From UBA965 sp046303375 (GTDB taxonomy: Bacteria > Chloroflexota > Chloroflexia > Chloroflexales > Roseiflexaceae): a stretch of 14,411 bases of DNA. Under the pieces are notes generated by a model. The model had not been told where the DNA came from, made no database searches, and saw nothing but the letters and a program-made list of their open reading frames with translations. Positions 8,141 to 14,411 of this stretch are shown here, piece after piece (the first letter of the stretch is position 1; each line of letters opens with the position of its first letter). A program made the translations under genes and the position numbers. The DNA lies in assembly GCA_046303375.1 (NCBI GenBank), contig JBKCGB010000041.1:1-14411 (forward strand), in the 5' to 3' direction.

Positions 8141-9376
8141 ATGGCACCACGACACATCGTCGGTATCGACATCGGTACATTCAAAATTTGTACGGTTATT
8201 GCCCAAATTGACCGAGATGACCGTATCACGGTGCTTGGGAGTGGCATGGTGCCATCCAAAGGGGTAGATCACGGCATGGTGGTCAACCTCGAAGAAGCAA
8301 CCCGCGCCGTACAAGCCAGCGTGGAAAAGGCTGAAGCTGCAGCTGGATACCGCATCCAATCAGCCTATGTGTCGATTGCTGGGCGGCATATTCGTACCTA
8401 TAATCGGCGTGGTGCCACGGCAGTGACGCATGGGCGCGATGGCATGGTCATCCGTGAAGACATGCTCCATGCCATTGAAACCGCACAAGCCGAGCCGCTC
8501 CCCACCAACTACGAAGTCTTGCATGTCATGCCCTATCGCTATATTCTCGATGGCAAAGTCGTCCGTGACCCCATCGGGATGCCTGGGTATCGCCTCGAGG
8601 TCGATGTGCATGTGGTCGTCTGTGAAAACACTGCCATCCACAATCTCATCAAAATCGTGCAAGATGTGGGCGTGGAAATCGATGACATCGTGTTGCAACC
8701 GTTGGCTGCCGCCGAAGGCGTATTGACTAGCGATGATTGTGAAAACGGTGTCGTTTTAATAGAAATTGGTGCAGGAACCACGAGCTTGGCGTTTATCGCC
8801 CAAGGGAATACATGGCACACGGCTGTTATCCCAGTGGGTGGGCAAACATTTACCAACGATATCATCATGACATTTCAGATGAGCCCACATTCGGCCGAGC
8901 ACAACAAGCAAACCCAAGGATCGGCGTTGGCAGATGCTACCCGTGATACTGATTTGATGCGCGTCGAAGGCAGTCGTGCCGCCGAATACATCGAGGTAAG
9001 TCGCAAAATGTTTAACCAGTGTATTCAGGCACGTGCCGATGAACTCATTGACTTTATCTTGTATGAAGTAGAACAAAGTATTTACGATGGCGCATATGCG
9101 ACGGGTATTGTATTGACGGGTGGTGGCGCCAAACTCAATGACATTGACTTGCTCTTTGAGTCACGCTTTAGTGCACCAGTACGCATCGGCCTCCCACGCA
9201 ATATGGTGGGGGTGAGTGATGCGCTCAACTCACCAGCATATGCCACTGCAGTCGGGCTTGTGCGTTGGGGGTATCGCCACGGCAACAACGATGATGCCGG
9301 TCTCGCCCCCGAAGAAGGACGCTGGGTCGAGCTGTACGAACAGTTTAAAGCCTGGTTGCGTGAGTTTTTGCCGTAA
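8141..9376 (+). CDS. ftsA: Cell division protein FtsA (actin-like FtsZ membrane anchor)
   Basis: Actin-family ATPase that tethers FtsZ filaments to the membrane. The ATG at 8141 is preferred to a TTG at 8120 because GAGG lies 5 bases before it and the HIVGIDIGT motif then begins at residue 5; the product is 411 residues. Phosphate-1 loop GIDIGTFKIC (8-17), 1C/SHS2 insertion around 70-165, phosphate-2 loop EIGAGTTS (208-215), PVGGQTFTND and adenosine motif VLTGGGAKL. SPAYATAVGLVRWG follows. The last 15 residues (397-411, ELYEQFKAWLREFLP) form an amphipathic helix like the FtsA membrane-targeting sequence. The phosphate-2 loop usually reads DIGGGTTD; here the outer acidic residue is Glu and the inner one Ser. 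It lies 24 bases after ftsQ and is separated from ftsZ1 by a regulatory gap. Confidence 0.95.
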   Translation: MAPRHIVGIDIGTFKICTVIAQIDRDDRITVLGSGMVPSKGVDHGMVVNLEEATRAVQASVEKAEAAAGYRIQSAYVSIAGRHIRTYNRRGATAVTHGRDGMVIREDMLHAIETAQAEPLPTNYEVLHVMPYRYILDGKVVRDPIGMPGYRLEVDVHVVVCENTAIHNLIKIVQDVGVEIDDIVLQPLAAAEGVLTSDDCENGVVLIEIGAGTTSLAFIAQGNTWHTAVIPVGGQTFTNDIIMTFQMSPHSAEHNKQTQGSALADATRDTDLMRVEGSRAAEYIEVSRKMFNQCIQARADELIDFILYEVEQSIYDGAYATGIVLTGGGAKLNDIDLLFESRFSAPVRIGLPRNMVGVSDALNSPAYATAVGLVRWGYRHGNNDDAGLAPEEGRWVELYEQFKAWLREFLP

Positions 9377-9392
9377 TTGACAGCGTGTGATA

Positions 9393-9426
9393 TGAATTTG
9401 GGTGAAAAATTGTCAGTGAATTTGGG
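9393..9426. repeat. 10-base direct repeat, period 24, upstream of ftsZ1
   Basis: TGAATTTGGG occurs at 9393-9402 and again at 9417-9426. The second copy lies within the left half of the palindrome. Two exact copies of a 10-mer at 24-base spacing in a 187-base promoter region suggest a protein-binding site pair, but chance duplication is possible. The spacing does not match the short regularly spaced TGGG repeats of MraZ sites. Confidence 0.5.
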
Positions 9427-9451
9427 CAAAATACCCATTCAAAATGACAAT
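9409..9451. promoter_or_regulatory. Imperfect palindrome over the ftsZ1 promoter (possible operator)
   Basis: The outer arms ATTGTCA (9409-9415) and TGACAAT (9445-9451) are exact reverse complements. Inside them GAAT (9418-9421) pairs with ATTC (9437-9440) and GGG (9424-9426) with CCC (9434-9436). The whole is a long stem with small internal loops. No T-run follows, so it is not a standard terminator. It covers the -35 area and ends 9 bases before the -10 box, a typical place for a repressor or activator site. Confidence 0.5.
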
Positions 9452-9466
9452 CTGATAGTGTATAAT
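9438..9466 (+). promoter_or_regulatory. Probable sigma-70 type promoter for ftsZ1-ftsZ2
   Basis: TATAAT at 9461-9466 matches the -10 consensus perfectly. The hexamer 17 bases upstream is TTCAAA (9438-9443), which keeps TT and the final A of TTGACA, so the -35 is weak. Transcription would begin near 9473 and give a leader of about 90 bases. The -35 lies inside the right arm of a palindrome, which suits a regulated promoter. Assignment is by pattern only. Confidence 0.65.
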
Positions 9467-9563
9467 ATCAGGTAGATTACAAAACCGTTAACATGTCCGG
9501 CGTTGTTGTTGAATTTATGCTTTTGGCAGTGAACGCAACCGCCCACACACGAGGAGTGATTCC

Positions 9564-10808
<1,245 letters not shown>

Positions 10809-10832
10809 ACATGCGGCAGAGGGGAAGATGAC

Positions 10833-12197
10833 ATGACCAACCAACAACCACGCAACATCCAAGCAGTCATTCGTGTCATCGGAGTCGGTGGAGGTGGCTC
10901 AAACGCCATCGATCGCATGATCGAAGATGGCGTCCAGGATGTCACATTTATTGCCGTCAACACCGATGCCCAAGTGCTCCGTAAATCTAAGGCCGACTAC
11001 CGTATTTGTATCGGTGAACGCCTGACTCGTGGCATGGGTGCTGGGGGTAATCCAACCGTCGGGGAGCGTGCTGCCGAAGAAAACAACGACGAACTTTACG
11101 ACATCCTCAAGGGCTCCGACATGGTCTTTATCACGGCAGGTATGGGTGGCGGTACCGGCACCGGCGCAGCCCCTATTGTCGCAAGTATTGCCCGTGACTT
11201 GGGTATCTTGACTGTTGGAGTGGTGACCAAACCCTTTTCGTTTGAAGGGAATCGGCGCATGCAACAAGCCGAAAAGGGCATTGCACAGATGCGTGAGCAC
11301 GTCGATGCGTTGGTCGTGGTGCCCAATGATCGGTTGATTTTGAATTACGCCAAAAAACCCAATGTGTCGATTTTACAGGGGTTTCAAATCGTCGATAGTG
11401 TGCTACGACAAGGCATTCAAGGTGTCGCAGACCTCATCACCAAGCCAGGCATGGTCAACGTGGATTTTGCAGATGTACGTACCGTGCTAGCAGGCTCTGG
11501 GCAAGCCTTGATGTCGATTGGTACTGGCCAAGGCGAAAACCGCATCCAACAGGCCATCGATGCTGCCATGGCATCACCACTGCTCGACGTCGAAATCCGC
11601 GGTGCCAAGCGTGTGTTGATGAACATCACCAGCAACGAAAACATTCAGCTCAGCGAAGTCGCTGAAGCCGCATCTACCATCGAAGCGATCGTTGACCCTG
11701 ATGCCAACATCATCTGGGGGTCGGTCATTGATCCACACTTCCCACCCGATCAAGTCAAAATTACGCTGGTTGCAACAGGGATTACTGAGATGCGCGACCG
11801 CACCCGTGATGATGTGATTCCCAACAATCATGCGTCCCACAACGGTAACGGTGCCCTTGGTGGTCGTAGTAACCTGGGCAGTGGCGCGCATGGTACTGCG
11901 AATGGCACCAAAGGCTCGATACCGGGTCAGAATGCTGACGGCACCCGCCCACCAGATCGTGGTGCCAGTGGCACACCACAGCCTGATCGCAGCAACGGTG
12001 CCAACGGCAATCGTCCACATCGTCAAGATGCACCACCTGATCGGGGTCAGCGCCCATCCTCTCCAGCGTCTGATCGTTCGCCGCTCGATCGCGGTGTACG
12101 GAGTAATTTTGGTGAACCACGGCCGTACGATGACCCCAATGTCAGTCTGCCTCCGTGGGCGCGTGATAACCAGAAGCGCAACGACTCAAATAATTAA
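10833..12197 (+). CDS. Cell division GTPase FtsZ, second tandem copy (divergent tail)
   Basis: Paralogue of the preceding gene, 454 residues; GGGG at 10821-10824 precedes the ATG by 8 bases. The GTPase core is complete: VIGVGGGGSNAIDRM, GGGTGTG (105-111), VPNDRLI and NVDFADV with Asn209, Asp211 and Asp214, so it should bind and hydrolyse GTP and form filaments. It is clearly homologous to FtsZ1 through about residue 315. After that it differs: a hydrophilic linker of about 115 residues with five DRG/DRS units, then a terminus reading VSLPPWARDNQKR instead of DIPxFLRR. The altered terminus suggests different anchoring partners. It could co-polymerise with FtsZ1, modulate it or act at a different stage; the sequence does not decide. 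The gene ends just before an intrinsic terminator. Confidence 0.95.
   Translation: MTNQQPRNIQAVIRVIGVGGGGSNAIDRMIEDGVQDVTFIAVNTDAQVLRKSKADYRICIGERLTRGMGAGGNPTVGERAAEENNDELYDILKGSDMVFITAGMGGGTGTGAAPIVASIARDLGILTVGVVTKPFSFEGNRRMQQAEKGIAQMREHVDALVVVPNDRLILNYAKKPNVSILQGFQIVDSVLRQGIQGVADLITKPGMVNVDFADVRTVLAGSGQALMSIGTGQGENRIQQAIDAAMASPLLDVEIRGAKRVLMNITSNENIQLSEVAEAASTIEAIVDPDANIIWGSVIDPHFPPDQVKITLVATGITEMRDRTRDDVIPNNHASHNGNGALGGRSNLGSGAHGTANGTKGSIPGQNADGTRPPDRGASGTPQPDRSNGANGNRPHRQDAPPDRGQRPSSPASDRSPLDRGVRSNFGEPRPYDDPNVSLPPWARDNQKRNDSNN
11949..12097 (+). repeat. DRG/DRS repeat segment in the FtsZ2 linker
   Basis: The linker has PPDRG, QPDRS, PPDRG, ASDRS and PLDRG in that order, so the residue after Asp-Arg alternates Gly, Ser, Gly, Ser, Gly. 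At DNA level GATCG occurs at 11955, 11985, 12039, 12072 and 12087. Spacing is irregular (30, 54, 33 and 15 bases, all multiples of three), so the units are degenerate rather than a clean tandem array. Nothing similar is visible in the FtsZ1 linker. Confidence 0.6.
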
Positions 12198-12213
12198 GCG
12201 GCGTCGGTTGATT

Positions 12214-12249
12214 ATCCACCTAGGCACGATGCGGCCTAGGTGGATTTTT
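12214..12249 (+). terminator. Rho-independent terminator after ftsZ2
   Basis: A perfect 12-base-pair stem, ATCCACCTAGGC (12214-12225) with GCCTAGGTGGAT (12234-12245), has an 8-base loop and is followed by a run of five T (12245-12249). It begins 16 bases after the ftsZ2 stop codon and closes the dcw transcript. Confidence 0.93.
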
Positions 12250-12250
12250 G

Positions 12251-12259
12251 TGGCATAAT
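12251..12259 (+). promoter_or_regulatory. Extended -10 promoter for the amidohydrolase gene
   Basis: TGGCATAAT directly follows the terminator: TGn plus CATAAT, one mismatch from TATAAT. No good -35 is present 16-18 bases upstream, where the terminator stem lies, which is consistent with an extended -10 promoter. Predicted transcription would begin near 12266, giving a leader of about 40 bases. Confidence 0.5.
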
Positions 12260-12304
12260 CAGTGTGAATGACTGCTTTCCCCACTGTTTATGGAGCACAA
12301 TCAA

Positions 12305-13939
12305 ATGAGTAGCATGTTGGTCACCAATGGTCCAATCTACACCCTTGACCCAGCCCAGCCACAGGTTGCAGCGCTTGGGATTCGTGATGGTGTGGTGTGC
12401 GCTGCCGGGACGCTTGCCGATGTACAAGCGCTTCTCCCCAATCCGACCTATACACTTGATTTACAAGGCAACCCGGTGATCCCGGGGTTGACCGATGCCC
12501 ACGTACACATCATTTCACACGGCTTGTACTTGCGCCAAGTGCGCCTCGATGGGCTCGACGACTTTGAGATGGTCTGTGCACGTATCGCCGATGCTGCCCA
12601 AACGTTGCCCGCAAACACCTGGTTGCAGGGGTGGGGCTGGGATCACACCTTGTGGGGTGGCCGGTGGCCAACAGCCGACGATCTCGAATCACTTGTCCCC
12701 GGCCGCCCTGCGATTTTTCCGCGCAAAGATGGTCACTCTGCCTGGGTCAATCATACTGCCATGCGCATCGCTGGGATTACTCGTGAGACCGCTGACCCCA
12801 TGGGTGGGCATATCGACCGTGACGCCAATGGCGATGCCACGGGGATTTTCAAAGAAACGGCCATCGACCTAATCCGCCGCCATATCCCTGACTACAACGA
12901 CGAAGACCGTATCAATGCCGCCAAAGACTGCTTTGCCGAAGGCTATCGCTACGGCATGGTCGGCATGCATGGGCTGACCGGCATGCGTCGGGATGGCTTC
13001 ATCCACTTGCGCGCCTTGCAAGAGCTCCGTCACCGCGGCGAGATGCCAGGACGTGTCTTGATGTGCATCGACCCCAACGGCTTCGAACACATGATCGAAA
13101 TGGGGATTCGTAGTGGCATGGGTGACGACTGGTTGCGCATCGGTCAGTTCAAGTTTTTTGCAGATGGTACCTTGGGCTCTGAAACGGCCGACATGCTGGC
13201 CCCGTTCGAGGGTGGCACCAATCTCGGCTTGCCCACCATTACCCGTGAAGAAATCTTTGACTATGTACGCCGTGCCAATCATGCTGGTATTGCCATTTCG
13301 GTGCACTGTATCGGCGATGGCGCGAATCGCAAAGTACTCGATGCCGTCCAGTCTGCATTGACCGCACTGCAACGCTCTGGCGAAAGTCTGGCTGATACCT
13401 CCAAACGGGTACTGATGGTGCCTAACCGCATCGAGCACTGTCAGCTGTTGCATCCCACAGATATCCCGCGTTTTGCAGCACTGAATGTGGTGGCCTCGAT
13501 GCAACCGGTACACATGATTGGCGACATGGATACCGCCCAACGCTTGTGGGGGGCGCGCAACGCTGGGAGTTATGCATGGCGTGCACTCGAAACCAGTGGT
13601 GCCGTGTTGGCACTGGGCTCCGATGCCCCCGTCGAATCGCTCAACCCGTGGTATAGCATCTATGGCGCGGTCACGCGCCGCAAGCTCGATGGCACCCCGG
13701 CTGGTGGCTGGTACCCCGAGTTGGCGCTCAGTCGTATGAGCGCCCTGCGTGGCTTTACCGTTGGTGCCGCCTATGCCGCCAACAGCCATGCCCGCCAAGG
13801 TACACTTATGCCTGGTATGCTCGCCGACTTGGCCGTGCTCACCCATGACCCATTTAGCTGTGATGCTAGTGAGCTGCAACATATTACGTCCCGCTTGACA
13901 ATGATTGAAGGTCGCATCGTCTATCGCAACGGTTTCTAA
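12305..13939 (+). CDS. Amidohydrolase, YtcJ-like (amidohydrolase 3 family), substrate unknown
   Basis: Cytoplasmic metal-dependent hydrolase of 544 residues, normal for the YtcJ/NfdA-like branch of the amidohydrolase superfamily. The start at 12305 has GGAG at 12292-12295 with 9-base spacing; an ATG at 12290 lacks a ribosome site. Motifs in order: composite-domain start LVTNGPIYTLD, metal site GLTDAHVHI (His66, His68), KDGHSAWVNHTA, QFKFFADGTLGSETADM, SVHCIGDGANRKVLDA (His334, Asp338), NRIEHCQLL (His378), ASMQPVH and ALGSDAPVESLNPW with metal-ligand Asp440. The C-terminal segment GTLMPGMLADLAVL is the returning beta-sandwich part. All expected metal-site residues seem present and there is no signal peptide. 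It has its own promoter after a terminator and no neighbour in the window that hints at a pathway. Members act on varied amides and related bonds; I do not assign a substrate. Confidence 0.92.
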   Translation: MSSMLVTNGPIYTLDPAQPQVAALGIRDGVVCAAGTLADVQALLPNPTYTLDLQGNPVIPGLTDAHVHIISHGLYLRQVRLDGLDDFEMVCARIADAAQTLPANTWLQGWGWDHTLWGGRWPTADDLESLVPGRPAIFPRKDGHSAWVNHTAMRIAGITRETADPMGGHIDRDANGDATGIFKETAIDLIRRHIPDYNDEDRINAAKDCFAEGYRYGMVGMHGLTGMRRDGFIHLRALQELRHRGEMPGRVLMCIDPNGFEHMIEMGIRSGMGDDWLRIGQFKFFADGTLGSETADMLAPFEGGTNLGLPTITREEIFDYVRRANHAGIAISVHCIGDGANRKVLDAVQSALTALQRSGESLADTSKRVLMVPNRIEHCQLLHPTDIPRFAALNVVASMQPVHMIGDMDTAQRLWGARNAGSYAWRALETSGAVLALGSDAPVESLNPWYSIYGAVTRRKLDGTPAGGWYPELALSRMSALRGFTVGAAYAANSHARQGTLMPGMLADLAVLTHDPFSCDASELQHITSRLTMIEGRIVYRNGF

Positions 13940-13972
13940 CTGATGCGGTAAATATCATGTTTCGATGACCGC

Positions 13973-14003
13973 TGACGGGGCGCCATGCCATGGCGTCCCG
14001 TCA
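13973..14003. repeat. Palindromic module A (14-base-pair hairpin)
   Basis: TGACGGGGCGCCAT (13973-13986) and ATGGCGTCCCGTCA (13990-14003) pair over 14 positions with one G-T wobble and a three-base loop. It starts 34 bases after the amidohydrolase stop. It has no T-run, so terminator function is uncertain. The sequence before it, CTGATGCGGTAAA (from 13940), recurs in slightly changed form before module B. Confidence 0.8.
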
Positions 14004-14126
14004 TGCCCTGACCGGCCGATACGCTGCTCTTGCGTCATGCCACAACTGCACGGGTGCGTTGCACCGATGCCATGCCGTAAGCAAGCGGCCCCTGATCACT
14101 GACTGATGCGATAAAACATGCACCGG

Positions 14127-14153
14127 TCGGGGCGTCATTCCATGGCGCCCCGA
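14127..14153. repeat. Palindromic module B (12-base-pair hairpin, related to A)
   Basis: TCGGGGCGTCAT (14127-14138) and ATGGCGCCCCGA (14142-14153) pair over 12 positions with one wobble and a TCC loop. Its leader CTGATGCGATAAA (14103-14115) matches the leader of module A at all but one position, and both cores contain CGGGGCG and CCATGGCG. Modules A and B are therefore diverged copies of one element. Confidence 0.78.
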
Positions 14154-14155
14154 CG

Positions 14156-14176
14156 CACCGGCGCACGGCGCCGGTG
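14156..14176. repeat. GC-rich hairpin next to module B
   Basis: CACCGGCGC (14156-14164) and GCGCCGGTG (14168-14176) form a perfect 9-base-pair stem with a three-base ACG loop. It begins 3 bases after module B. No T-run follows. It may be part of the same repeat element. Confidence 0.7.
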
Positions 14177-14198
14177 GATGGGTTACATGCACTCCCCT

Positions 14199-14262
14199 CC
14201 ACCAGATATGACGGGGGCGGGCGTCAAGGCAAAACGCCACCAGACCCCTCCAACGTCATGCC
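14199..14262. repeat. 64-base direct repeat, copy 1
   Basis: Identical over 64 bases to 14348-14411. It starts CCACCAGATATGACGG and ends CAACGTCATGCC. Within it ATGACG (14208-14213) pairs with CGTCAT (14254-14259), and GGCGT (14220-14224) with ACGCC (14234-14238), so the unit can fold into a hairpin of about 50 bases resembling repetitive extragenic palindromes. Confidence 0.9.
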
Positions 14263-14291
14263 ACGACCGCGAAGCGGTGGTGGCATCTTTT
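14258..14291 (+). terminator. Terminator-like hairpin between the repeat copies
   Basis: ATGCCAC-G-ACCGC (14258-14270) pairs with GCGGT-G-GTGGCAT (14274-14286) with one G-G mismatch and a GAA loop. CTTTT follows at 14287-14291. The left arm overlaps the end of repeat copy 1. It could terminate rightward transcripts such as the amidohydrolase mRNA, though it is over 300 bases beyond that gene, so it may instead be a structural part of the repeat. Confidence 0.5.
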
Positions 14292-14347
14292 CGTCAAGGC
14301 TAGAATATACCGGTGTTGGCTGCGGAAAAGATGGCACGGCGGCGTGG

Positions 14348-14411
14348 CCACCAGATATGACGGGGGCGGGCGTCAAGGCAAAACGCCACCAGACCCCTCC
14401 AACGTCATGCC
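14348..14411. repeat. 64-base direct repeat, copy 2 (reaches window end)
   Basis: Exact copy of 14199-14262 at an offset of 149 bases. The match is still perfect at the last base of the window, so the true repeat may be longer and more copies may follow. The 85 bases between the copies are unrelated to the unit. Confidence 0.9.

Larger units (their letters stand above)
9377..9563. promoter_or_regulatory. Regulatory gap upstream of the ftsZ pair
   Basis: This is the largest non-coding gap inside the dcw part of the window (187 bases), and it is richer in A+T than the genes. It holds a TATAAT box, an imperfect palindrome and a 10-base direct repeat, each listed separately. The last part (9472-9563) is a leader with GAGGAG at 9551-9556, placed 7 bases before the ftsZ1 ATG. 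I see no small ORF with a convincing ribosome site and no terminator after ftsA, so some read-through from the upstream operon is likely in addition to the local promoter. Confidence 0.75.
13940..14411. other. Non-coding repeat-rich region (about 470 bases to window end)
   Basis: No ORF here has a ribosome site or recognisable product. The region contains two diverged palindromic modules, a perfect GC-rich hairpin, a terminator-like hairpin and two copies of a 64-base repeat. The 9-mer CGTCATGCC appears four times, at 13999, 14033, 14254 and 14403, with a near match at 14133. Between modules (14004-14102) I see only a small hairpin, GGTGC/GCACC, at 14053-14065. The composition suggests an intergenic repeat family rather than a gene; the array may continue beyond the window. 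Confidence 0.8.

Noticed and set aside
9377..9382. Perfect TTGACA just after the ftsA stop as a -35 box
   Set aside because: At 16-18 bases downstream there is no -10-like hexamer, so it does not make a complete promoter.
12869..13882. 337-residue open frame on the - strand inside the amidohydrolase gene
   Set aside because: It is antisense to a gene with a full set of family motifs, has no ribosome site or recognisable domain, and arises from the codon bias of the + strand gene.
13973..14003. Module A hairpin as the amidohydrolase terminator
   Set aside because: The stem is strong and well placed but no T-run follows; I kept it as a repeat and leave termination open.
14001..14303. Short frames on both strands in the terminal repeat region (79 and 61 residues)
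   Set aside because: They run across hairpins and a direct repeat, have no ribosome sites and give low-complexity Arg/Pro/His-rich products.
14199..14411. Possible CRISPR array
   Set aside because: Only two units, 64 bases each with an 85-base gap; repeat and spacer sizes do not fit and no cas gene is present.

Overview
The window carries the distal half of a dcw (division and cell wall) gene cluster, entirely on the + strand. A separately transcribed metal-dependent amidohydrolase follows, and then about 470 bases of non-coding, repeat-rich DNA. The probable source is a member of the Chloroflexota, class Chloroflexia (filamentous phototroph or Herpetosiphon-like relatives). I infer this from the gene order with murB inside the cluster, the tandem pair of ftsZ genes, the rhomboid gene within the cluster, the lineage-flavoured MurG and the moderate GC content. 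No marker gene in the window proves the taxon.

Layout: the C-terminal half of murD (cut by the window edge, 1-690), a rhomboid intramembrane protease (691-1443), ftsW (1449-2729), murG (2620-3789), murC (3789-5198), murB (5191-6120), ddl (6135-7250), ftsQ (7247-8116), ftsA (8141-9376), ftsZ1 (9564-10808) and ftsZ2 (10833-12197). From murD to ftsA the genes abut, overlap or sit at most 24 bases apart, which implies one polycistronic, translationally coupled operon. The 187-base gap before ftsZ1 holds a perfect TATAAT box, an imperfect palindrome and a 10-base direct repeat, so the ftsZ pair probably has its own promoter. A strong intrinsic terminator follows ftsZ2.

The genes cover two joined processes. 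MurC, MurD and Ddl make UDP-MurNAc-pentapeptide together with MurB, which makes UDP-MurNAc. MurG converts lipid I to lipid II, and FtsW polymerises lipid II at the septum. FtsQ, FtsA and the two FtsZ proteins build and anchor the division ring. The amidohydrolase (12305-13939) has its own extended -10 promoter directly after the terminator and is not obviously related to division.

The least ordinary parts are: (1) two ftsZ genes with intact GTPase cores but different C-terminal tails; (2) a 110-base out-of-phase overlap in which the MurG glycine loop is also coding sequence for a basic FtsW tail; (3) the rhomboid protease gene inside the cluster; (4) a MurG in which the usual HEQN motif is replaced; (5) the palindromic region upstream of ftsZ1; and (6) the terminal region, with two diverged palindromic modules, a perfect 64-base direct repeat at 149-base spacing and a recurrent 9-mer. 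I see no clear evidence of a wholly new multi-gene system.
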